Assembly: GCF_020616515.1 (NCBI RefSeq)
Contig: NZ_CP085135.1
Span: forward strand, 248,001-312,000
DNA from: Mesorhizobium sp. PAMC28654
GTDB taxonomy: Bacteria; Pseudomonadota; Alphaproteobacteria; Rhizobiales; Rhizobiaceae
DNA length: 64,000 bases
Direction of reading: 5' to 3'
The translations under genes were made by a program, and so were the position numbers. The notes under the pieces are model-generated. The model was not told the DNA's origin, ran no database searches, and was given only the letters and a program-made list of their open reading frames with translations. Shown here piece by piece: positions 19,336 to 28,250 of this stretch; within the stretch, counting starts at the first letter, position 1, and the number at the start of each line of letters is the position of its first letter.

Positions 19336-21879
19336 ATGTTGTATTTTTCGCGCTTCAAGATGATCCTGATCTGGCTGGCTGTGGCCGCCACGGTGATCCT
19401 CGCTGCGCCCAATCTCATACCCGCAAGCACATTGGCCAAGCTTCCCGACTGGGTGCCGAAGCGCCAGATGACGCTCGGCCTCGATCTGCAGGGTGGCTCT
19501 CACATCCTCCTGGAGATGAACCAGAACGATCTGATCAAGGATCGGCTCGAGACGACGCGTGACGAAATCCGCACACTGCTGCGCGATGCCAAGATTGGCT
19601 ATACCGGCCTTGGCGGGACGGGCCGGACCTTGCAGGTGCGCATCACCGACCCCACTCAGCTCGATGCCGCCAAGACAGCGTTGAAGTCATTGACCGACCC
19701 TGTCGCGGCCGGCCTGTTCACCGGTGGCTCCATCCAGGAAATGACGCTCGACGATTCCGAGCCCGGCCTGCTCAAGTTCAACGTGACCGATGCCGGTATC
19801 AAATACCGCACATCCACGGCATTGACGCAGTCGATCGAGGTGGTTGAGCGTCGCGTCAACGAACTCGGCACGACTGAGCCCATTGTTCAGCGGCAAGGCG
19901 ATGACCGCATCCTGGTTCAGGTGCCGGGCCTGCAGGATCCGCAGCGGCTGAAGGAGATCCTCGGCCAGACGGCGAAGCTGACCTTCCAGATGGTCGATCA
20001 GTCCATGCCGGTGCAGGATGCGCTGAAAGGCCGCCCGCCTGCCGGTTCGTCGGTGCTGTATTCGCAGGACGATCCGCCGGTTCCATATCTGATCGAGAAC
20101 CGCGTCATCGTATCCGGCGAAAACCTCGTCGATGCCCAGGCGACATACAATTCGCAGAACAATGAGCCGGTCGTCTCGTTCCGCTTCGATTCGAAGGGCG
20201 CCTCGCGCTTCGGCCAGGCCACGGCTCAGAATGTCGGCAAGCTGTTCGCGATCGTCCTCGACAATCAGGTGATTTCGGCGCCGCAGATCCGCGAAGCGAT
20301 CCTTGGCGGCACCGGCCAGATCTCCGGTAATTTCACCGCACAGAGCGCGAACGACCTCGCCGTTCTGCTGCGCGCCGGCGCGCTGCCCGCGACATTGACG
20401 GTGATCGAGGAGCGTACCGTTGGTCCGGGCCTCGGCCAGGATTCCATCCATGCCGGCAAGGTAGCCGGCATCATCGGCTCGATCCTCGTCGTCGCGTTCA
20501 TGTTCGTGGCCTATGGCTATCTCGGCTTCCTCGCCAACATCGCGCTGGCGGTCCACGTGGCGATGATCGTGGCGTTGCTGTCGTTGCTGGGGGCAACGCT
20601 GACCTTGCCTGGTATTGCCGGTATCGTGCTGACCATCGGCATGGCCGTGGACTCCAACGTTCTGATCTATGAACGTATACGTGAAGAGCGACGAAACGGG
20701 CGATCGGTGATCCAGGCCATCGATACCGGCTTCTCGAAGGCCTTGGCCACGATCGTCGACTCCAATGTCACGTCGCTGATTGCGACAGTGGTGCTGTTCT
20801 ATCTCGGCACCGGACCGGTGAAGGGCTTTGCCATTACCTTCGCCATCGGCATCCTGACCACCGTGTTCACCGCCTTCACCTTTACCCGCCTGCTGGTGTC
20901 GATCTGGTTGCGCCGGGCGCGTCCGAAGGAATTGCCGCGGGCGCCGGTCACCTTCATTCCGGCCGGTACGAAGATCCCGTTCATGGGTATACGCCGCTGG
21001 ACATTCGCACTGTCGAGCCTGCTGTCGATCGCGTCGGTCGTGCTGTTCATGACCGTCGACATCAACTACGGCATCGACTTCAAGGGCGGCTCGCTCATTG
21101 AAGTGCAGTCGAAGGCCGGAGATGCCAATCTTGGTGACATCCGCAGCCGGCTGACAGAGCTCAACATCGGCGAAGTGCAGGTGCAGCAGTTCGGTGCGCC
21201 AAACGACGTGCTGATCCGTGTGGGTGCGCAAGGCGGCGGCGAGAATGCCGAGCAGAGCGTCATCGACAAGGTGCGTGGCGAACTGCAGAACAATTATGAT
21301 TTCCGCCGCGTCGAGGTTGTGGGACCGACCGTGTCTGGCGAACTCGCCAAGCAGGGAACGATCGCCATGCTGGTCGCGCTGCTCGGCATCCTGATCTATG
21401 TCTGGTTCCGCTTCGAATGGCAGTTCGCGGTCGGTGCCATCGTCGCCACCGTCCACGACGTCGTCATGACGCTCGGCTTCTTCGTCATTACCGGGCTTGA
21501 GTTCAACCAGTCGTCGCTGGCGGCGATCCTTACCATCATCGGCTATTCGCTGAACGATACGATCGTGGTCTATGACCGCGTTCGAGAGGATCTGCGAAAA
21601 TACAAGAGAATGCCGCTGCCGCAGCTGCTGAACAACGCCATCAACGAGACGCTGTCCAGAACGACGCTGACTTCGGTGACCACGATCCTGGCGCTGCTGG
21701 CGCTGGTGCTGTTCGGCGGCGAGGTGATCCGGTCGTTCACGATGGCGATGCTGTTCGGCGTCATCTTCGGAACCTACTCCTCGATCTTCATTGCCGCGCC
21801 GCTGCTGATCCTGTTCAAGTTGCGGCCGCAGGCAACGACCGATGAGAAGACGCCGGCAGGCAAGGCGGTCGCGACCTGA
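19336..21879 (+). CDS. secDF: Fused protein translocase SecD-SecF
   Basis: Proton-driven RND-type partner of SecYEG that helps complete translocation. At 847 residues it is a natural fusion of SecD and SecF. SecD starts with a membrane helix and the D1 motif MTLGLDLQGGSHILLEM near residue 45. A large periplasmic region follows, then the TM block with GIVLTIGMAVDSNVLIYERIREE. SecF begins around residue 550 with TVDINYGIDFKGGSLIEVQ and ends with a second TM block containing GYSLNDTIVVYDRVREDLR. About twelve TM helices in total. Fusion is common in Alphaproteobacteria. Confidence 0.94.
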   Translation: MLYFSRFKMILIWLAVAATVILAAPNLIPASTLAKLPDWVPKRQMTLGLDLQGGSHILLEMNQNDLIKDRLETTRDEIRTLLRDAKIGYTGLGGTGRTLQVRITDPTQLDAAKTALKSLTDPVAAGLFTGGSIQEMTLDDSEPGLLKFNVTDAGIKYRTSTALTQSIEVVERRVNELGTTEPIVQRQGDDRILVQVPGLQDPQRLKEILGQTAKLTFQMVDQSMPVQDALKGRPPAGSSVLYSQDDPPVPYLIENRVIVSGENLVDAQATYNSQNNEPVVSFRFDSKGASRFGQATAQNVGKLFAIVLDNQVISAPQIREAILGGTGQISGNFTAQSANDLAVLLRAGALPATLTVIEERTVGPGLGQDSIHAGKVAGIIGSILVVAFMFVAYGYLGFLANIALAVHVAMIVALLSLLGATLTLPGIAGIVLTIGMAVDSNVLIYERIREERRNGRSVIQAIDTGFSKALATIVDSNVTSLIATVVLFYLGTGPVKGFAITFAIGILTTVFTAFTFTRLLVSIWLRRARPKELPRAPVTFIPAGTKIPFMGIRRWTFALSSLLSIASVVLFMTVDINYGIDFKGGSLIEVQSKAGDANLGDIRSRLTELNIGEVQVQQFGAPNDVLIRVGAQGGGENAEQSVIDKVRGELQNNYDFRRVEVVGPTVSGELAKQGTIAMLVALLGILIYVWFRFEWQFAVGAIVATVHDVVMTLGFFVITGLEFNQSSLAAILTIIGYSLNDTIVVYDRVREDLRKYKRMPLPQLLNNAINETLSRTTLTSVTTILALLALVLFGGEVIRSFTMAMLFGVIFGTYSSIFIAAPLLILFKLRPQATTDEKTPAGKAVAT

Positions 21880-21909
21880 CGCGCGGCGCCAGAGGCGGGT
21901 GATCAAGGG

Positions 21910-22299
21910 ATGGCCAAGGGCATCGTCATCCGCGAGGCGCACTTTCCCGGTCGCGCGCCGATAGAAGCCTATGGCAATGGCGGGTTCCGCTTTGCCGACA
22001 TGTCACATCGCGGTTCCCTGTTGTGCCTGCCGTCGGGCATCCATGGCTGGGAGCCGGCTGATCCGACGGCGCTGACCGTGGCGGATTTCGACAGGCTGCT
22101 TGCTGAAGCCAGCAATGTCGAGATTCTGCTGGTTGGCATGGGCAGGGATCTCAGGCCATTGCCGGCAGCATTGCGGGCCACGCTGAAAAGCGCCGGCATC
22201 GCGTCCGATCCGATGTCGACGGGTGCCGCTGTGCGGACATACAATGTCCTCCTGGCCGAGGATCGCGCCGTGGCCGCCGCACTCATCGCCGTCGACTGA
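21910..22299 (+). CDS. Mth938-like domain protein (NDUFAF3 homologue family)
   Basis: A 129-residue single-domain protein. The N-terminal half has EAYGNGGFRFADMSHRGSLL and a tryptophan-rich GIHGWEP segment. The middle carries VEILLVGMGRDLRPLP and the end has VRTYNVLLAEDRAVAAALIAV, the usual signature of the DUF498/Mth938 fold. Human NDUFAF3, a mitochondrial complex I assembly factor, belongs to this family, and the alphaproteobacterial gene typically sits beside secDF as here. The bacterial function is not established. Confidence 0.85.
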   Translation: MAKGIVIREAHFPGRAPIEAYGNGGFRFADMSHRGSLLCLPSGIHGWEPADPTALTVADFDRLLAEASNVEILLVGMGRDLRPLPAALRATLKSAGIASDPMSTGAAVRTYNVLLAEDRAVAAALIAVD

Positions 22300-22300
22300 C

Positions 22301-23149
22301 ATGACTGATAACGCCAAGATCGTCATGGAGGCGGTGCGCGCCGCCGACCACGACCGCTATCTCTGTGCGCTCTACGCGCCCGAGGACAAGCGCGACGCGC
22401 TGCTTTCGCTCTACGCCTTCAATGCCGAGATTGCCGGCATACGCGACCGCATCCACGAAGCCTTGCCGGGCGAAGTGCGGCTGCAGTGGTGGCGCGATAT
22501 CATCGCAGCCGGTGGCGAGGCGGGCGCCGGAAATCCTGTTGCCGAAGCCTTGAACGCCACTATTGCTGCCTCCAACTTGCCGAAGCCGGCCTTCGAGAAC
22601 ATGCTCGAAGCGCGTATCTTCGACCTCTACGACGACCCGATGCCGTCGCGCACCGATCTGGAAGGTTACTGCGGAGAGACGGCGGCGGCGCTCATCCAGC
22701 TCGCAGCCATGGTGCTCGATCCCGTCGAAGCACCACGGTTTGCGGAGCTAGCGGGCAGGGCCGGCTGCGCGCAGGCGATGACCGGCCTGCTGCTTCTTTT
22801 GCCGCTGCACCGCAAACGTGGCCAATGTTTCGTGCCGGCCGACATTCTTGCGGCGGTGGGTTCATCACCGGAGGAATTCGTGGCGGGCGATGGCGGACCC
22901 GGCGCCGGTGGCGCGGTGGCCGCGATGATCGCACTGGCGCGGGAGCATTTTTCCGCCTTCGAACAAGGCGCATCGGCGTTGCCGGACTCGCTGCGTCCGG
23001 CTTTTCTGCCGCTTGCCCTGTCGCGGGCCTATCTCGCGAAAATGGAACGGCCGGGCCACTCAACACTTGCCGGGGTTGCCCGGCTTTCGGCGTTGCGCCG
23101 ACATTGGCTGCTGTTGCGTCGCGCGTCGCAGGGTTGGCCCGCACGTTGA
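22301..23149 (+). CDS. Squalene/phytoene synthase-like protein (NDUFAF6-type)
   Basis: About 282 residues from the ATG at 22301, one base after the preceding TGA. The trans-prenyltransferase fold is visible in DRYLCALYAPEDKRDALLSLYAFNAEIAGIRD and LPGEVRLQWWRDII. The first Asp-rich motif of true synthases (DxxxD) is poorly kept, and the second region reads YCGETAAALIQLAA. This matches the alphaproteobacterial relatives of mitochondrial NDUFAF6 rather than carotenoid or hopanoid enzymes, and no other isoprenoid genes lie nearby. The pairing with an NDUFAF3-like gene supports a possible respiratory-complex role. Confidence 0.78.
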   Translation: MTDNAKIVMEAVRAADHDRYLCALYAPEDKRDALLSLYAFNAEIAGIRDRIHEALPGEVRLQWWRDIIAAGGEAGAGNPVAEALNATIAASNLPKPAFENMLEARIFDLYDDPMPSRTDLEGYCGETAAALIQLAAMVLDPVEAPRFAELAGRAGCAQAMTGLLLLLPLHRKRGQCFVPADILAAVGSSPEEFVAGDGGPGAGGAVAAMIALAREHFSAFEQGASALPDSLRPAFLPLALSRAYLAKMERPGHSTLAGVARLSALRRHWLLLRRASQGWPAR

Positions 23150-23229
23150 CGTAAACGTCAACCATGCTAGGATTCTCCGGATCGAGAACGCAGCCGAAGA
23201 CGCTGCCGGTCCGGAGGAGATGCCTGTCC

Positions 23230-23664
23230 ATGAGCTTGCCCGTGCTGGTCGCGATCGTTGCCTTCGGCATAGCGTTGTCGGTCGCCGCCGTGCATTTCAC
23301 TGGCGGCAGCAGAACAGCGATGCTCGTGGACGCGGATCAGGCATTGAGGCGTTTCGCCGAGGATTTCCCTGACGAGGTGATCGCGACAGTTCGCCTGACG
23401 GCGGATGCCAGGACGGCGTTTCTCGATCTCGGGCGAGGGCGCACTGGCATCGTCCATGGCGTAGGTGATTGTTTCCTCACGCGCATCGTTGCGTCTGGGG
23501 ATGTTACCGCGTTGAACGCTATCGACCCCCGCTCGATTTCCTTGCGGCTCGCCGATTTCACCTGGAAGGGCGGGCAGTTTGTTTTCAGCGATGCAGATGA
23601 CGCCGGCGCGGTGATGGCCGCGCTCAAACCGCAAGCTCCGAGCCAGATCAGGGAGGCCGCGTGA
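23230..23664 (+). CDS. Conserved hypothetical membrane-anchored protein
   Basis: About 144 residues from the ATG at 23230, chosen because a GGAGGAG Shine-Dalgarno lies at about 23213. An N-terminal hydrophobic helix (SLPVLVAIVAFGIALSVAAV) is followed by a soluble domain with LVDADQALRRFAEDFPDE, VIATVRLTADARTAFLDLG and DFTWKGGQFVFSDADDAGAV. I do not recognise the family. The stop overlaps the start of the downstream sterol desaturase-family gene, so the two are probably translated together. Confidence 0.75.
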   Translation: MSLPVLVAIVAFGIALSVAAVHFTGGSRTAMLVDADQALRRFAEDFPDEVIATVRLTADARTAFLDLGRGRTGIVHGVGDCFLTRIVASGDVTALNAIDPRSISLRLADFTWKGGQFVFSDADDAGAVMAALKPQAPSQIREAA

Positions 23665-24614
23665 TGGAGAGCTACAATTTTCCGCAGATCACCCAGCTTG
23701 CCATTCCATTCTTCGTCGTGGCGATCCTGATCGAGCTCTGGCTGGTGCGAACTGGCCGCGCCAGGGGCTCGTTCGAAACCCGCGATACGTTGACCAGCCT
23801 GGTGATGGGCACCGGCAATGTCGTCGCCGGTTTGCTGCTCGGCGTCGTGTCTTACTGGGCGCTGCTGTGGCTGTGGCAGTTCCGCTTCTTCAATCTCGGC
23901 CTGTCGGTTTGGGTGTTCCTGGCTGCGTTTCTGCTCGATGACCTGCGCTACTATGTCTACCACCGCATTGCGCACCGGGTGCGCTGGGTGTGGGCCGAGC
24001 ACGTCAACCATCATTCCAGCCAGCACTACAATCTGTCGACGGCGCTCAGGCAGAGCTGGACGGGGCTGTTCACCTTCATGTTCGTGCTGCAGGCGCCGCT
24101 GGTGCTGCTCGGCTTCCATCCCGCCGTCATTGCCTTCACCTTCGGCTTCAATCTCGTCTGGCAGTTCTGGATTCACACCGAAACCATCGGCAAGATGTGG
24201 AACTGGTTCGAATTCATCTTCAACACGCCGTCGCATCACCGCGTCCACCACGCCACCAACCCGCGCTATCTCGACACCAATTTCGCCGGCACGCTGATCA
24301 TCTGGGACCGCATGTTCGGAACCTTTGTCGGGGAATTGGAGGAAGACCGGCCGCGCTACGGCATCGTCAGGAACATCGGCACCTTCAACCCGCTGAAAGT
24401 GGCGTTTCATGAATGGATTGGCATGTTTGCTGATGCGTTCGCGCCCGGCCTGACGCTGAGCGAGCGCATCAACTACCTGGTCAAGCCGCCAGGCTGGAGC
24501 CATGACGGCTCGCGCGAGACGTCGGAGACGCTGAAGGCAGGTTATGTCAGGCGAAATCCGAGCGAGGCTGGCAAGCCGGGGCTGCCGATGGCTGGTGTCG
24601 AGGCGGCGGAATAA
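23664..24614 (+). CDS. Sterol desaturase / fatty acid hydroxylase superfamily protein
   Basis: Integral membrane di-iron oxygenase family. Several hydrophobic helices precede the clustered histidine boxes HRIAH, HVNHHSSQHYN and HHRVHHATN, which together bind the two irons. The protein is 316 residues. Family members hydroxylate or desaturate sterols, carotenoids or fatty acids; rhizobial members may act on membrane lipids, but the substrate is not deducible. It is coupled to the small membrane gene upstream and converges on trmFO. Confidence 0.85.
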   Translation: MESYNFPQITQLAIPFFVVAILIELWLVRTGRARGSFETRDTLTSLVMGTGNVVAGLLLGVVSYWALLWLWQFRFFNLGLSVWVFLAAFLLDDLRYYVYHRIAHRVRWVWAEHVNHHSSQHYNLSTALRQSWTGLFTFMFVLQAPLVLLGFHPAVIAFTFGFNLVWQFWIHTETIGKMWNWFEFIFNTPSHHRVHHATNPRYLDTNFAGTLIIWDRMFGTFVGELEEDRPRYGIVRNIGTFNPLKVAFHEWIGMFADAFAPGLTLSERINYLVKPPGWSHDGSRETSETLKAGYVRRNPSEAGKPGLPMAGVEAAE

Positions 24615-24621
24615 CCGCTTA

Positions 24622-26034
24622 CTATTCAGCGGCTTCCGCTGTCTGCGCCGGCAACCCCAGCCATTCCCTGCAGTCGGCCCGCGCACGCGACGTGATGGCG
24701 TGCCGCTTGGCGACGGTCTTGTCCTTGCCGCGCAGGCGCTTGCCCTCGGTCTTCGGTGCCTCCACAGGCGGAAAAAGTCCGAAATTGACGTTCATTGGCT
24801 GGAACGAGCGTTTTCCCGGTTCGTGGTCGGAGACGATATGGCCGCCGGTGATGTGGTTGAGCAGGGCGCCGAAGGCAGTGGTCAAGGGCGGCAACGACGG
24901 CTGATGTCCAAGCCTCTCGGCAGCGGCGAAACGTCCGGCGAGCAGGCCGATCGCGGCACTTTCGACATAGCCCTCGCAGCCGGTGATCTGGCCGGCGAAG
25001 CGCAGGCCCGGGCGCGACTTCAGCTGCAGCGAGGCGTCGAGCAAGGTTGGCGAATTGAGGTATGTGTTGCGGTGCAGGCCGCCGAGACGGGCGAAGTCGG
25101 CGTTCTCCAGGCCCGGAATGGTGCGGAAGATGCGCACTTGCTCCGCATGCTTCAGCTTGGTCTGGAAACCGACCATGTTGTGGAGCGTGCCCAGCGCATT
25201 GTCCTGCCGCAACTGGACGACGGCATAGGCCTTGACCGTCGGGTTGTGCGTGTTGGTCAGCCCCATCGGCTTCATCGGCCCGTAGCGCAGGGTCTCGACG
25301 CCGCGCTCGGCCATGATCTCGATCGGCAGGCAGCCATCGAAATAGGGCGTGCCTTCCCATTGCTTGAATTCGGTCTTCTGGCCGTCGACCAGCGCCTGCA
25401 CGAAGGCAAGGTACTGATCCTTGTCCATGGGGCAGTTGATGTAGTCCTTGCCGGTGCCGCCGGGGCCGACCTTGTCGTAACGCGACTGGAACCAGCAAAT
25501 GTTCATGTCGATCGTGTCGAAATGCACGATCGGTGCGATGGCGTCGAAGAAGGCGAGTGCGTCGGCGCCGGTCGCTTCGGCGATCGATTGGGCGAGCGAA
25601 GGCGCCGTCAGCGGTCCGGTGGCGATGATGGCCTGATCCCATTCCGCAGGCGGCAGGCCTGGCATTTCCTCGCGCTGGATGGTGATCAGCGGATGTGCCT
25701 CCAGCCTTTTGGTCACCGCTTCGGAAAATCCGTCACGGTCAACGGCAAGCGCGCCACCCGCCGGCACCTGGTGCGCATCGCCGGCGCTCATGATCAGCGA
25801 GCCGGCCAGCCGCATTTCGGCGTGCAGCAGTCCGACCGCGTTGTTTTCTGCGTCGTCGGAGCGGAAGGAATTGGAACAGACGAGCTCGGCCAAGCCATCG
25901 GTCTTGTGGGCGTCGGTGCCGCGAACGGGGCGCATTTCATGCAGCACGACGGGAACACCGGCTTGCGCCGCCTGCCATGCGGCTTCGGAACCGGCGAGAC
26001 CGCCGCCGATGATATGGATGGGATTTTTGCTCAT
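24622..26034 (-). CDS. trmFO: Methylenetetrahydrofolate-tRNA-(uracil-5-)-methyltransferase TrmFO
   Basis: Flavoprotein that makes 5-methyluridine at position 54 of tRNA with methylene-THF. 470 residues from the ATG at 26034 ([20 protein letters not shown]), which begins directly with the FAD dinucleotide fold. Further motifs are [31 protein letters not shown] and [18 protein letters not shown], all characteristic. Longer upstream starts in the same frame run through the RNA hairpin array and are rejected. The nearest upstream transcription unit on this strand is the DUF1127/hairpin locus. Confidence 0.95.
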   Translation of the reverse strand: MSKNPIHIIGGGLAGSEAAWQAAQAGVPVVLHEMRPVRGTDAHKTDGLAELVCSNSFRSDDAENNAVGLLHAEMRLAGSLIMSAGDAHQVPAGGALAVDRDGFSEAVTKRLEAHPLITIQREEMPGLPPAEWDQAIIATGPLTAPSLAQSIAEATGADALAFFDAIAPIVHFDTIDMNICWFQSRYDKVGPGGTGKDYINCPMDKDQYLAFVQALVDGQKTEFKQWEGTPYFDGCLPIEIMAERGVETLRYGPMKPMGLTNTHNPTVKAYAVVQLRQDNALGTLHNMVGFQTKLKHAEQVRIFRTIPGLENADFARLGGLHRNTYLNSPTLLDASLQLKSRPGLRFAGQITGCEGYVESAAIGLLAGRFAAAERLGHQPSLPPLTTAFGALLNHITGGHIVSDHEPGKRSFQPMNVNFGLFPPVEAPKTEGKRLRGKDKTVAKRHAITSRARADCREWLGLPAQTAEAAE

Positions 26035-26127
26035 GAGCGCCGGAATAATCGCTTGCGGCCACGATTGCAATTGTCGCGCGGCGGTGACGGGAAACGCTTG
26101 GTTGGAAAGCCTGCCCTGGAAACAACA

Positions 26128-26237
26128 ACACCCGCCGGGGGAGGAGATCCGGCGGGTGTCGTTTTGGTGGTCAGCCCTCGGGAGGAGGTGAAGGCCGAGC
26201 GTATTCGTCATTGCCGGGGAGGAGGTCGGCTCCGACG
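26128..26237 (-). ncRNA. CcsR/cuckoo-type sRNA module C (distal copy)
   Basis: Three stem-loops on the minus strand, each displaying a CCTCCTCCC-type loop: + strand GGGAGGAGG at 26180-26188 and 26217-26225, and a variant GGGAGGAGA at 26139-26147. The last hairpin has the stem ACACCCGCCGG/CCGGCGGGTGT followed by a T-rich TGTTGTTGTTT tract and so may also terminate transcription. Alphaproteobacterial CcsR/cuckoo RNAs are known for CCUCCUCCC loops and for lying downstream of a DUF1127 gene, as here. The loop is complementary to a Shine-Dalgarno sequence. Confidence 0.8.
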
Positions 26238-26284
26238 AAATCTCTTTCGCTGCTTTTAAAAGGGGCGAAACCCTTTGGGAAACA

Positions 26285-26394
26285 GCGCCCGCCGCGGGAG
26301 GAGGTGCGGCGGGCGCCGTTTGGGTGGCCAACCCTCGGGAGGAGGTGAAGGTTGGGCCTATTCGTCATTGCCGGGGAGGAGGTCGGCTTTGACG
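26285..26394 (-). ncRNA. CcsR/cuckoo-type sRNA module B (middle copy)
   Basis: Second unit, offset by exactly 157 bp from module C for each motif. + strand GGGAGGAGG occurs at 26296-26304, 26337-26345 and 26374-26382. Stems flank each loop, for example CGCCCGCCGC/GCGGCGGGCG around the first and CCAACCCT/AGGTTGGG around the second. The spacer to the next unit (AAATCTCTTTCG...GGGCGAAACCCTT) is also repeated. Confidence 0.82.
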
Positions 26395-26441
26395 AAATCT
26401 CTTTCGCGTTTTGAAAAGGGGCGAAACCCTTTTGGGAAACA

Positions 26442-26552
26442 ACGCCCGCTGCGGGAGGAGGTGCGGCGGGCGCCGTTTTGGTGGTCAACCCTCGGGAGGA
26501 GGATAAGGGCTGACCGTCTTCGTCAGGGTCGGGGAGGAGGTCGACCCCAACG
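26442..26552 (-). ncRNA. CcsR/cuckoo-type sRNA module A (proximal to DUF1127)
   Basis: First unit downstream of the DUF1127 genes in the minus direction. + strand GGGAGGAGG motifs are at 26453-26461, 26494-26502 and 26532-26540, each in a hairpin loop: stems CGCCCGCTGC/GCGGCGGGCG, GGTCAACCCT/AGGGCTGACC and GGGTC/GACCC. It begins about 10 bp after the second DUF1127 stop codon, so the RNA is probably processed from a joint transcript, as described for CcsR RNAs. Confidence 0.82.
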
Positions 26553-26562
26553 AAATTCCTTG

Positions 26563-26703
26563 TTAGATCGCCTCCCGGGCGATGATCTTGATCTCGTCGC
26601 GGACGATGCCAAGGTCATGCAGCTGACGGTTGGACAGGCGACCCAGCTCGGTAACCGTCTCGCGATAAACGCGCCAGTTACGATAGTTGCGGATCAGGTT
26701 CAT
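26563..26703 (-). CDS. DUF1127 domain protein (second copy)
   Basis: A 46-residue basic protein: MNLIRNYRNWRVYRETVTEL then GRLSNRQLHDLGIVRDEIK and IIAREAI. The RLSNRxLxDLGI core defines DUF1127. Short DUF1127 proteins in Alphaproteobacteria act in RNA turnover and in stress or phosphate responses; one in Rhodobacter is co-transcribed with CcsR sRNAs and affects their maturation. It lies immediately upstream of three CCUCCUCCC hairpin modules and 51 bp downstream of a paralogue. Confidence 0.9.
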   Translation of the reverse strand: MNLIRNYRNWRVYRETVTELGRLSNRQLHDLGIVRDEIKIIAREAI

Positions 26704-26753
26704 TGTCGGTTCTCTTTTTCAAAACTGGTTCGGACCATTCGCGGTCCGAAGAA

Positions 26754-26894
26754 TTAGACCGCCTTGCGAGCGACGTAAGGAATGTCGCTGCGGCTGATGC
26801 CGAGGTCGGTCAGTTCACGGTTGCTCAGGCGGCTCAGCTCGGAAACGGTGTCCCGATAGCGGCGCCAGTTGCGATAGTTGCGGATCAAGTTCAT
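26754..26894 (-). CDS. DUF1127 domain protein (first copy)
   Basis: A 46-residue basic protein, MNLIRNYRNWRRYRDTVSEL then SRLSNRELTDLGISRSDIP and YVARKAV. It is paralogous to the downstream copy over its whole length, with the first 11 residues identical. It is the first gene after a plausible RpoH-like promoter, so it probably heads a transcript including the second DUF1127 gene and the hairpin modules. Confidence 0.9.
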   Translation of the reverse strand: MNLIRNYRNWRRYRDTVSELSRLSNRELTDLGISRSDIPYVARKAV

Positions 26895-26949
26895 GATATT
26901 TCTCGTTTCGTCTTTCTTCCGGATCATTCCGTCTTTGTGTACGGAGCAT

Positions 26950-26978
26950 AAATAGGCGGGCCCATATCGATTTAAAAG
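26950..26978 (-). promoter_or_regulatory. Candidate promoter of the DUF1127/hairpin locus
   Basis: On the minus strand CTTTTA (26978-26973) and CTATTT (26955-26950) are separated by 17 bp, about 55 bp before the first DUF1127 start. The boxes resemble the heat-shock sigma RpoH pattern (CTTG.. and CTAT.T). CcsR-type loci are known to be RpoH-dependent, which fits, but the -35 match is imperfect. Confidence 0.45.
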
Positions 26979-27131
26979 CGCTATTGGCGCATGGCAGCAA
27001 TGCAAATTGTGCAATGCAACATTAATATGCCTTCACGCCGCTGACACAAAGAAACCCGAATCGGAAAATGCCGCGACGTCAATGGCTTGGCCGGTTCGGT
27101 TGAATAACTGACCAAGAAGGGGGAGAAACGC

Positions 27132-28250
27132 ATGGCGAGCTATTCGACACGGGTCAGATCGGACATTGCGCGATGGGTGCAGGCCGGCCTGATCGACTCT
27201 CCCACCGCTGACGCCCTGGCGCGCGACGTCGAGGCCAATGACCGCAAGTCGCTCAGCTTCGGTTCTATACTCGCCATGATGGCGGCCCTGCTGTTTGGCG
27301 CGGCGATCCTGATTTTTGTCGCGGCCAATTGGGAGGCCATTCCGAGACTGGGCCGCGTGGCGGCACTGTTCGCTATCATTCTCGGCGGCTATGTCGGCGG
27401 CGCGGTGCTGAAGACGCGCGACCATGCGGCAATCGGCGAAGCGCTGTGGATCATCGCCGCGGCGGCCTTTGGCGGGGCGATCGCACTGATTGGCCAGATG
27501 TATCATTTTTCCGGTGACGAATCGTCGGCGGTGATCACCTGGGGCGTCGGCACCGCGCTTGCCGCGGTTGCCTTGCGCTCCAATCCCCTGACGGTCGCGG
27601 CGGTCGGCATTGCCGATGCATGGCTGTTCCTGGAAGGGTTCGATTATTTCCGGAGCAGGGATTTTCCGCATCCTTTCATCGCCATGGCGCTGGTGCTGTT
27701 CGGCATCTCTTTCTGGACGCGCAGCCAGGCGGCCCGGCACCTGATCATCCTGTCGGTCATTTTCTATGTGGTCATGCTGGTGACGAACCACGACACGCTG
27801 CAGATAGCCATCCCGCTTGTGCTGGCATCGGTGGCCCTGTTCGCGGCCGCAGTGCTTGCGCCTGAGCCGGTGGACAAGATCGTCCAGCTTGGCGGGCGGT
27901 TGCCCTTGCATGCGCTGCTCGGCTTTCTCACCGGCCTGGCGATGATCCAGTTCGAACTGGCTGACAAAAGCACTTATGATGGCGGGTTTGCCATTGCGTC
28001 AGCCATTGCGCTGGCCGGCATCGCCGCGGCAATCGTGCTGGCAGGGCGGGAAAGTCGCGCCTTGCGCTGGCTTGCCTATGCCGGCTTCGCCTTCGAACTC
28101 GCCATCATCTATGTGGTGACCTTGCAGTCCATGCTGGATACGGCGGGCTTCTTCCTAGCGGCGGCCGTGCTTCTCGGCATTCTTGCCCTCATCATCATAC
28201 GCATCGAGAAACGCATGAAGGGCTCAGCCGTTCAGGGAGCAGCAGCATGA
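27132..28250 (+). CDS. DUF2157 domain membrane protein
   Basis: 372 residues. A soluble N-terminal segment (ARWVQAGLIDSPTADALARDVE) typical of DUF2157 is followed by about eight or more hydrophobic helices, beginning with SILAMMAALLFGAAILIFVAANWEAIPRLGR. The family is widespread but has no known function. It overlaps the next gene by 4 bp. DUF2157 and GDYxxLxY proteins are regular neighbours in many bacteria, so they probably work together at the membrane. Confidence 0.85.
   Translation: MASYSTRVRSDIARWVQAGLIDSPTADALARDVEANDRKSLSFGSILAMMAALLFGAAILIFVAANWEAIPRLGRVAALFAIILGGYVGGAVLKTRDHAAIGEALWIIAAAAFGGAIALIGQMYHFSGDESSAVITWGVGTALAAVALRSNPLTVAAVGIADAWLFLEGFDYFRSRDFPHPFIAMALVLFGISFWTRSQAARHLIILSVIFYVVMLVTNHDTLQIAIPLVLASVALFAAAVLAPEPVDKIVQLGGRLPLHALLGFLTGLAMIQFELADKSTYDGGFAIASAIALAGIAAAIVLAGRESRALRWLAYAGFAFELAIIYVVTLQSMLDTAGFFLAAAVLLGILALIIIRIEKRMKGSAVQGAAA

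Noticed and set aside
19687..21942. A 751-residue open frame antisense to secDF
   Set aside because: High-GC shadow frame; its His/Arg/Asp-rich composition is unlike a protein and secDF fully accounts for the DNA.
26171..26488. Open frames on the minus strand through the hairpin array
   Set aside because: The repeat period of 157 bp is not a multiple of three, so any repeat-encoded peptide changes frame each unit. The stems and loops explain the conservation.
26128..26552. CRISPR array
   Set aside because: The regular repeats are hairpin modules with near-constant spacers that are themselves repeated; no cas genes are present.
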